A stretch of DNA of 29,172 nucleotides from CADEEV01 sp032127875 (GTDB lineage: Bacteria > Acidobacteriota > Vicinamibacteria > Fen-336): positions 1 to 29,172 of the forward strand of contig JAQBHI010000078.1 in the NCBI GenBank assembly GCA_032127875.1, in the 5' to 3' direction. Under the pieces are notes generated by a model. The model ran no database searches and was not told the origin of the DNA. It worked only from the letters and a program-made list of their open reading frames with translations. The position numbers and the translations under genes were made by a program. Below, in pieces: positions 23,747-29,172 of this stretch (within the stretch, counting starts at the first letter, position 1; every line of letters starts with the position of its first letter).

Positions 23747-25459
23747 TTAGAAGCGGACTGAAATCCCCCCCATCACGCGTGTCGGCGGATTCAGGACCGC
23801 CATTTCGTCCAGCATGCCGCCCTCCGCCGTTTCGTAGAACAGGTTCCGCACGACGACCAGTAGATCCCAGTCGGTGCGCGTCAGATCGCCCAGGAAGGGA
23901 AGGCCTTGGCTGAGCTGTACGTCGAACCGGGCGTTGCGACCGGTCCTGGTCAGCCCGCGCTCCGCTTCGCCGCCCTGGGGCCGGATGAAGTTCAGGCGGT
24001 AGAAGGCGACCAGCCGGGTGTCGGTCGGCTCGATGAATGTCTCGACGCGGGCGGCCACGTCGTAGAAGCGGCCGCCTGTGCCCGCCAGCACCGCCGCCCC
24101 ACCCGGCTCGGCCAGGTCGCGATGAAGCCGCCCGAACGACCAAGCGATGGAGCCGCGAAGCACTTGGCCAAGGCCATGCCCGAGGTCGATCGTGACACCC
24201 TCTGTGGCCATGGCACCACGGTTGTCGATACGCAGGGTTCGCAACGCTTCGGAGCGATTGAAGAGGTTGACCAGCTGGTCGCTCGTCGATTCACGGAAGG
24301 CACGCACGCCGATCCGGCCGCCGCCGAAGCGCCGATCGACACCCACCGCGTATCGCATCAGGTGCTCGGGCGCCAAGCTACCGTCGAGGGCGGCATACAT
24401 GATTGCCGGCGCCGCGGACAGCGTCGAGAGCGTCAGCAGGTCCCCGCCCGGAACGATGGTGCGTTCCTCGGCCGAGGCCAGCAGCGTCGTAGCGGCGCCG
24501 GCCTTGAGTTCGAGGGCCAGCAGCGGATCGATGTGGTTCTGGTCGCCTGTCACGAAGCCCACGTAGGAATGTCGCGCACCCAGCGTCGCCGTGACCCGCT
24601 CGCTGATCGTCCAGCGGTCTTCCACGAAGAGCGCGCCGACCGTTCCCGGCTCGAGCCGCACTTCGGGCTCCAGGCCATTCAGGGGCCGCACAAAACGAGT
24701 CCCGTAACCGGCGCCGGTTCGGATCTTGTGACCGCCGCCGGGCTCCACAAGGAACTCCGCAGCCATGCGCCAGGTCGTGTCCTCGCTCTCCGCCAGGAGG
24801 CCGCCGAGCGTGAAGCTCGCAACATCCCCGAGCTTGCCTTCGAGGCGCAGCGCGCCGGTCCCGGAGAGCAGGTCTCCCGCGGCGATGTCGCTGCCACGAG
24901 CGCCGAGGCTGTTCGCGACCACCTCCACGGATCCGCCGATCTCCGGCAGCCACGGTGCAGCAGCCTGTTCCAGGTCTGCCAGCACGGCATCGCGTGGTGT
25001 GACCACGACCCCGCTGTCTTCGAGCACCGAACGCCTTTTGTGCCGCAACAGCCACGTCCATTCGCGTGCTTTGTCTGCGGCTTCCGTCTCCGTCAACGCG
25101 CCGAACACCGGCAGGCTGAGCGACAGGATCGCGTCCTGATTGGGCAACACGGTGAAGCGCTGCGCCCGGGCCTGCTTCAGGCCCCGGCCCACCGCGCGCA
25201 CGGTGTAGGAGCCGGCCGGGAGCGACGGCAACATGAAGCGCCCAGCCTGGTCGGAGAAGGCGACCAGGCCTCCGCCGCGCATCCCCTTGCCGAAGAACGA
25301 AACGAGAGCGCCCGAGACGGGCGTGCCGCGGCTGTCCTCGACCCAGCCGATCACACTCCCTGCTGCGGATTCTTCGGCGTCGGCCGGGCACAGGGGCAGG
25401 GCCAGGAGCAGAAGGGCGACGCTCCCCATGGCGGCCAGAGTCGATCGGGTCTTTTTCAC
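23747..25459 (-). CDS. TonB-receptor-like outer-membrane beta-barrel with N-terminal carboxypeptidase-regulatory-like domain
   Basis: The 570-residue protein has a signal peptide (residues KKTRS, then MGSVALLLLALPLCPADA). A carboxypeptidase-regulatory-like domain follows (about 35-105, GWVEDSRGTPVSGALVSFFG, then AGRFMLPSLPAGSYTVRAVG). A linker comes next, then a long region of alternating beta strands ending in Phe (GGISVRF), the usual last residue of outer-membrane barrels. Acidobacteria and Bacteroidetes have many such TonB-dependent transporters, normally 900-1100 residues with a plug domain. This one is short and I see no clear plug or TonB box, so it may not be an active transporter. I prefer GTG at 25459 because it gives the signal peptide with a GGAA sequence upstream. 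A TTG at 25489 lies at the predicted transcription start. Confidence 0.75.
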   Translation of the reverse strand: MKKTRSTLAAMGSVALLLLALPLCPADAEESAAGSVIGWVEDSRGTPVSGALVSFFGKGMRGGGLVAFSDQAGRFMLPSLPAGSYTVRAVGRGLKQARAQRFTVLPNQDAILSLSLPVFGALTETEAADKAREWTWLLRHKRRSVLEDSGVVVTPRDAVLADLEQAAAPWLPEIGGSVEVVANSLGARGSDIAAGDLLSGTGALRLEGKLGDVASFTLGGLLAESEDTTWRMAAEFLVEPGGGHKIRTGAGYGTRFVRPLNGLEPEVRLEPGTVGALFVEDRWTISERVTATLGARHSYVGFVTGDQNHIDPLLALELKAGAATTLLASAEERTIVPGGDLLTLSTLSAAPAIMYAALDGSLAPEHLMRYAVGVDRRFGGGRIGVRAFRESTSDQLVNLFNRSEALRTLRIDNRGAMATEGVTIDLGHGLGQVLRGSIAWSFGRLHRDLAEPGGAAVLAGTGGRFYDVAARVETFIEPTDTRLVAFYRLNFIRPQGGEAERGLTRTGRNARFDVQLSQGLPFLGDLTRTDWDLLVVVRNLFYETAEGGMLDEMAVLNPPTRVMGGISVRF

Positions 25460-25495
25460 GGGTTCCAAGGACCGGTACGTGCCCTGCAAAGCCCC

Positions 25496-25524
25496 ACGCT
25501 AGCAGCGAGGGCGGGGGCTGTCAA
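25496..25524 (-). promoter_or_regulatory. Sigma70-type promoter of the outer-membrane protein gene
   Basis: On the minus strand TTGACA (25519-25524), a 17-bp spacer and TAGCGT (25496-25501). The predicted start is near 25489, leaving a 30-nt leader to the GTG at 25459. Confidence 0.7.
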
Positions 25525-25602
25525 CCCGCATTTTCGCCCCTCGAGGAAGGCCCTTGCGCTATGCTAGGCCGCGCACGAAAGGCCCACCCGTCTAGGCAAG
25601 CC

Positions 25603-26235
25603 ATGACTCGCATCTTCGACGTCACGGTTCCGCTCTCCCCGGCGCTCCCCACCTTCCCGGGGGACCCGAGATTCCCCATGGAGTTCACCCACAGGATCGA
25701 GGACGGCCAGCCCTACAACGTGGCTCGGATCACCATGGGGGCCCACTCGGGCACACACGTCGACGCTCCCTATCACTTTCTCGCCGATGGGGCGACGGTG
25801 GAAGAGCTTCCGCTGGAGATCCTGATGGGGAAGGCGCGCGTGGCCGAGATCTCGGCGCGCGAGAAGATCGAGCGCTCAGACCTCGAGGCGCTGGACTTGC
25901 GCGATGACCTGCGGGTGTTGATCAAGACCCGCATGTCCGGTCAGCTTCGCGTGAGCCACTTCCAGGAAGACTTCGTGTACCTGACCCCGGATGCCGCCAC
26001 CTATCTCGTGCAGGCCGGCATCAAGCTGGTCGGCATCGACTACCTCTCGGTCGAGCGCTTCGGCAGCCAGGACTTCGCTTCCCACCACGCGCTGCTGGGC
26101 GCCGGGGTCGTGATCATCGAGGGCCTCGACCTGTCGCAGGTGGAACCCGGGGAGTACGAAATGGCGTGCCTGCCCCTGCGCATACCCGGCGCGGACGGCT
26201 CACCGGCCAGGGTCGTTCTCAGGACCCGGTCGTGA
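25603..26235 (+). CDS. Cyclase/kynurenine-formamidase family metal-dependent hydrolase
   Basis: The 210-residue protein has the cyclase-family metal motif GAHSGTHVDAPYHF, with His48, His52 and Asp54 as probable zinc ligands. The N-terminus DVTVPLSPALPTFPGDP matches arylformamidase (KynB-like) enzymes, and a mid-protein GIDYLSVERFG and later HHALLGAGVVIIEGLDLS fit the family. Members hydrolyse N-formylkynurenine or other amides and lactones. No tryptophan-catabolism genes are nearby, so the substrate is uncertain. ATG at 25603 is chosen because the family sequence begins there. A possible -10 box (TATGCT, 25560-25565) lies upstream, with a poor -35 region. A 27-codon frame overlaps the stop, and glgC follows 87 bp later. 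Confidence 0.88.
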   Translation: MTRIFDVTVPLSPALPTFPGDPRFPMEFTHRIEDGQPYNVARITMGAHSGTHVDAPYHFLADGATVEELPLEILMGKARVAEISAREKIERSDLEALDLRDDLRVLIKTRMSGQLRVSHFQEDFVYLTPDAATYLVQAGIKLVGIDYLSVERFGSQDFASHHALLGAGVVIIEGLDLSQVEPGEYEMACLPLRIPGADGSPARVVLRTRS

Positions 26236-26315
26236 GCGGCCGGCTAGCCCCCATGTTCGAGGATCCGAAGGCCTTCACGGCGCGCCGGGAATGGCGGTCG
26301 CGGCGGGGACGCTAG
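26232..26315 (+). CDS. Candidate 27-residue basic peptide between the hydrolase gene and glgC
   Basis: A frame from GTG at 26232 to TAG at 26313-26315 overlaps the preceding stop as GTGA, the junction type used repeatedly by the real operon genes in this window. AGGAC lies about seven bases upstream. The product is basic, with an Arg-rich tail (FTARREWRSRRGR) and no recognisable family. In GC-rich DNA a frame this short can occur by chance, so support rests only on the overlap and position. Confidence 0.2.
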   Translation: MSGRLAPMFEDPKAFTARREWRSRRGR

Positions 26316-26322
26316 TCCAGCA

Positions 26323-27567
26323 GTGAACGTCCTCCTGCTGCGGGACGTGGTGGCGGTGCTCCTCGCTGGAGGAGCGGGGGAGCGCCTCTACCCGCTGACT
26401 CGCGATCGTGCCAAGCCTGCGGTTTCGTTCGGTGGCGCCTACCGGATCATCGACTTCACGCTTTCGAACTGCATCAACTCCGGCCTGCGCAAGATCTTCA
26501 TCGCGACCCAGTACAAGGCGCAGAGCCTCAATCGCCACGTGCGCCTGGGCTGGAGCGTCATGAACACCGAACTCGGCGAATTCGTCGAGATCTTGCCTCC
26601 ACAGAAGCGGACCGGCGAGAACTGGTACCTCGGCACCGCCGACGCGGCGTACCAGAACCTCTACTCGCTGGGCCGCGAGAAGCCGCGCTGGGTGATCGTG
26701 CTGTCGGGCGATCACATTTACAAGATGGACTACGGCAAGATGCTCGACGTCCACATCGCGCGCGGCGCGACGCTCACCCTGGGCGCGATCGAAGTGCCCG
26801 TGACCGACTCGCACCGCTTCGGCATCCTCGAGGTCGACGACGACAGCCGCGTCATCGGCTTCCACGAGAAGCCGGCCGAGGCGACCCCGACACCCTGGAG
26901 CGCCGACTTCGCGCTCGGCTCGATGGGCATCTACATCTTCGACTTCGAAGCGCTCGAGCGCGAGCTCGTGCGCGATGCCGAGGAATCTAGCAGCCACGAC
27001 TTCGGCAAAGACATCATTCCGAACCTGGTTCGGCGCGGCGAGCGCGTCTACGCCTACTTGTTCTGGGACGAGAACAAGAAAGAATCGCAGTACTGGCGCG
27101 ACGTCGGCACGCTCGACGCGTACTACGACGCCTCGATGGACCTGATCCAGGTCGACCCCGTCTTCAACCTGTACGACCCCGATTGGCCGATGCGCACCTA
27201 CCAGCCGCAGTTTCCGCCGGCGAAGTTCGTGTTCAACCAGGAAGGCCGGCGCGGCGAGGCCACCGAGTCGATCGTGTCGATGGGTTCCATCGTCTCGGGT
27301 GCTCGGGTGCAGCGCTCGATCCTCGCGCCCAACGTGCGGGTGCACTCGTTCTGCGACATCCAGGACTCGATCCTGATGACGAACGCCATCGTGCATCGCA
27401 GCGCCCGGATCCGCCGCGCGATCCTCGATAGCGATGTCGAGATCCCGGCGGGGGCCCTGATCGGCTACGACCCCGCGGAGGATCGCCGGCGGCATACGGT
27501 CACCGAAAACGGCGTGGTAGTCGTGACGCCTGGCGAGGAGTGTTTAGTAGGCGATTCGGGCGGGTAA
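26323..27567 (+). CDS. glgC: Glucose-1-phosphate adenylyltransferase GlgC
   Basis: GlgC makes ADP-glucose from ATP and glucose-1-phosphate, the committed step of bacterial glycogen synthesis. The 414-residue product has the nucleotide-binding LAGGAGERLYPLTRDRAKPA (about 14-33), then GGAYRIIDFTLSNCINSG, then WYLGTADAAYQN, the catalytic SGDHIYKMDY and the sugar-binding FHEKP region. A C-terminal left-handed beta-helix has hexapeptide-type repeats (about 310-385). The length fits the family. The start is GTG at 26323, with no ATG in a suitable place; the usual GlgC N-terminus is short, so this start is reasonable. No other glycogen gene is in the window. Confidence 0.95.
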   Translation: MNVLLLRDVVAVLLAGGAGERLYPLTRDRAKPAVSFGGAYRIIDFTLSNCINSGLRKIFIATQYKAQSLNRHVRLGWSVMNTELGEFVEILPPQKRTGENWYLGTADAAYQNLYSLGREKPRWVIVLSGDHIYKMDYGKMLDVHIARGATLTLGAIEVPVTDSHRFGILEVDDDSRVIGFHEKPAEATPTPWSADFALGSMGIYIFDFEALERELVRDAEESSSHDFGKDIIPNLVRRGERVYAYLFWDENKKESQYWRDVGTLDAYYDASMDLIQVDPVFNLYDPDWPMRTYQPQFPPAKFVFNQEGRRGEATESIVSMGSIVSGARVQRSILAPNVRVHSFCDIQDSILMTNAIVHRSARIRRAILDSDVEIPAGALIGYDPAEDRRRHTVTENGVVVVTPGEECLVGDSGG

Positions 27568-27850
27568 CGATCGATCATCGACCCCCCACGCCATCGCTCC
27601 CCACGTAGGGGGAGGGGACCGCTCTTTGTCTGGAGCGACGACCGCGCTCTCCCTGCGGCGCAGAGGCAGCGGCGGCGGCTTGGGAGCCCCGCGTCCCCGT
27701 TCTATTTCGCGGAGCGCTTGCGCCCCTGCGGCCCGGCGCCCCTGCGCAGGCGCGTCGCTCGTACGCGCCCGTCCGGCAGTCCGGCATCAACGCTCGCTGG
27801 CAGCACCTCCGATCGGTTACGATCCAGCGAAAAGCCGAAGCGAGGGCCCC
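27568..27850. other. Spacer between glgC and eno, with no gene seen
   Basis: This 283-bp stretch is very GC-rich and has no convincing protein gene. It holds a possible terminator hairpin near its left end (27597-27614). A TACGAT box at 27818-27823 could be the -10 of eno, but its -35 region (CGCTGG) is poor. I see nothing else in it. Confidence 0.4.
27597..27630 (+). terminator. Possible terminator after glgC
   Basis: CTCCCC (27597-27602) pairs with GGGGAG (27609-27614) around an ACGTAG loop. A weak T-rich run (CTCTTTGT) begins about eight bases later. The stem is only 6 bp and the T run is displaced, so the call is tentative. Confidence 0.3.
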
Positions 27851-29161
27851 ATGACCAATATCGATTCCGTCTTTGCCCGCGAGATCCTGGACAGCCGTGG
27901 CAACCCGACCATCGAGGTCGAGGTGGTGCTCGAGGGTGGCGCGCTGGGGCGAGCGGCCGTCCCTTCCGGTGCCTCTACCGGCGAGCGCGAGGCCGTCGAG
28001 CTGCGCGATGGCGACAAGAAGCGCTACCTGGGCAAGGGCGTGCTGAAGGCCGTGGCCGCCGTCAACGACGTGATCTCGGGCGAGGTGATCGGAGAGGACG
28101 CCCTCGACCAGGCGCTGATCGATTCGCTGATGATCGATGTCGACGGCACCGAGTTCAAGAAACGGCTCGGAGCCAATGCGTTGCTCGCAGTCTCGCTGGC
28201 CGTCGCCAAGGCCGCGGCCGAGGCCACGGGCCAGCCGCTCTACCGTTACGTCGGCGGTCCCAACGCGCGCGTCCTGCCGGTGCCGTTCATGAACGTCATC
28301 AACGGCGGCGCTCACGCGGACAACAAGCTCGACCCACAGGAGTTCATGGTCGTCCCGCACGGCGCGAAGACGTTTGCCGAGGCGCTGCGCATGGGCGTCG
28401 AGGTGTTCCACCACCTCAAGTCGATCCTGAAGAAGAAAGGCCAGCAGACGCAGGTGGGCGACGAGGGCGGCTTCGCGCCGAATCTGAAGAGCAACGAGGA
28501 AGTCCTCGAGACGCTGCTCGAAGCGATCCGGGCCGCGGGTTACAAGGCCGGCACGCAGATCTCGCTCGCCCTCGACGTCGCCGCAAGCGAATTCCACGAA
28601 GGCAAGAAATACGTCTTCAAGAAATCAGGTGGCGCTGTGAAGACTCCGGGGCAGATGATCACCATGTACGGGAAGTGGGTGAAAGACTACCCCATCGTCT
28701 CGATCGAAGACGGCCTCGGCGAAGGCGACTGGGATGGCTGGAAAGATCTGACCATGGCGCTCGGCGACAAGATCCAGCTGGTCGGCGACGACCTTTTCGT
28801 CACCAATCCGAAGATCCTCGGCGAGGGCATCGAGAGGGGCATCGCGAACTCGGTGCTCGTGAAGCTGAACCAGATCGGCACGCTCACCGAAACGCTCGAC
28901 TGCGTCGCGCTCGCCACGCGCTCGAGTTACACCTGCATGATGAGCCACCGCAGCGGCGAGACGGAGGACACGATCATCGCGGACGTGGCCGTGGCCGCGA
29001 ACGCGGGACAGATCAAGACCGGAAGCCTGAGCCGAAGCGATCGGCTGGCCAAGTACAACCGTCTCCTGCGGATCGAGGACGAGCTGGCCGAGTCGGCGTA
29101 TTATCCCGGACTGGTCGCCTTCCAGGGGAAGGGCCTGTCGCGGGAGGCGGTTCCGGCGTAG
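27851..29161 (+). CDS. eno: Enolase
   Basis: Enolase converts 2-phosphoglycerate to phosphoenolpyruvate in glycolysis. The 436-residue product is of normal length. It shows the loop AREILDSRGNPTIEVEV (about 9-25), then AAVPSGASTGEREAVELRD, INGGAHADNKLDPQEFM, DEGGFAPN, the metal and catalytic segments SLALDVAASEF and SIEDGLGEGDWDGW, KLNQIGTLTET and MMSHRSGETEDT, all in the expected order. The start is ATG at 27851, with GCGAGGG about four bases upstream; a longer in-frame extension has no family similarity. The stop is 11 bp from the window edge, so nothing can be said about downstream genes (ftsB-like genes often follow eno in other bacteria). Confidence 0.97.
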   Translation: MTNIDSVFAREILDSRGNPTIEVEVVLEGGALGRAAVPSGASTGEREAVELRDGDKKRYLGKGVLKAVAAVNDVISGEVIGEDALDQALIDSLMIDVDGTEFKKRLGANALLAVSLAVAKAAAEATGQPLYRYVGGPNARVLPVPFMNVINGGAHADNKLDPQEFMVVPHGAKTFAEALRMGVEVFHHLKSILKKKGQQTQVGDEGGFAPNLKSNEEVLETLLEAIRAAGYKAGTQISLALDVAASEFHEGKKYVFKKSGGAVKTPGQMITMYGKWVKDYPIVSIEDGLGEGDWDGWKDLTMALGDKIQLVGDDLFVTNPKILGEGIERGIANSVLVKLNQIGTLTETLDCVALATRSSYTCMMSHRSGETEDTIIADVAVAANAGQIKTGSLSRSDRLAKYNRLLRIEDELAESAYYPGLVAFQGKGLSREAVPA

Positions 29162-29172
29162 GACATCGCGGC

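Noticed and set aside
23906..25567. 553-codon plus-strand frame antisense to the outer-membrane barrel
   Set aside because: No domain signal, whereas the minus strand has a signal peptide, known domain, promoter and terminator.
27575..28597. 340-codon minus-strand frame antisense to eno
   Set aside because: Enolase on the plus strand is unambiguous; the antisense frame has no family features.

Overview
The window is GC-rich, densely coded DNA (29 kb). It probably comes from an Acidobacteriota or a deltaproteobacterial-type Gram-negative bacterium. The pointers are an Acidobacteria-like S21 protein, a DUF4388 (PATAN) protein, a PDZ-fronted histidine kinase paired with an NtrC-class regulator, and an outer-membrane barrel with an N-terminal carboxypeptidase-regulatory-like domain. 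This assignment is inferred from protein style only. No phylogenetic marker was compared.

Layout, left to right. Positions 1-133 look like the 3' end (domains V and VI) of a group II intron, most of which lies off the left edge. It abuts the start codon of ftsX (136-1029). A metallo-beta-lactamase-fold phosphodiesterase (1042-1803, minus) converges on ftsX. The 510-bp gap from 1804 to 2313 holds two divergent sigma70-type promoters and a predicted RNA of about 235 nt. That RNA carries a 12-codon ORF behind an extreme Shine-Dalgarno sequence and ends in a hairpin terminator. It is the most unusual element in the window. Next come an OPT-family transporter (minus), an exported two-repeat protein of unknown role (plus, probably leaderless) and an rsmI-purD-purE operon (minus).

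The segment 8.5-10.7 kb has rpsU followed by a small zinc-ribbon protein (plus), pta (minus) and a STAS-domain anti-anti-sigma-like protein (plus). The segment 10.8-17.9 kb is a tightly coupled plus-strand glycan operon: a UbiA-type prenyl transferase related to decaprenyl-phosphate phosphoribosyltransferase, a small helical protein, and five GT4 glycosyltransferases. Most junctions overlap by 1-4 nt. The outer two glycosyltransferases resemble each other and the inner three resemble each other, giving an A-B-B-B-A order.

The segment 17.9-23.5 kb is minus strand: a small putative lipoprotein, the DUF4388 protein, an NtrC-class response regulator and its multidomain histidine kinase. A match to the sigma54 -24/-12 promoter lies just upstream of the kinase, with a 12-bp palindrome about 100 bp further upstream. 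The regulator is itself a sigma54 activator, so this suggests autoregulation. A TonB-receptor-like outer-membrane protein (minus, with a clear promoter and terminator) follows. The window ends with a cyclase/formamidase-family hydrolase, glgC and eno on the plus strand.

Several promoters share TTGACA with 17-18 bp spacing and a TAGCGT/TAGCAT -10 box. Three genes have -10 boxes so close to the start codon that leaderless transcripts are likely. I saw no tRNA, rRNA, CRISPR array or insertion sequence.
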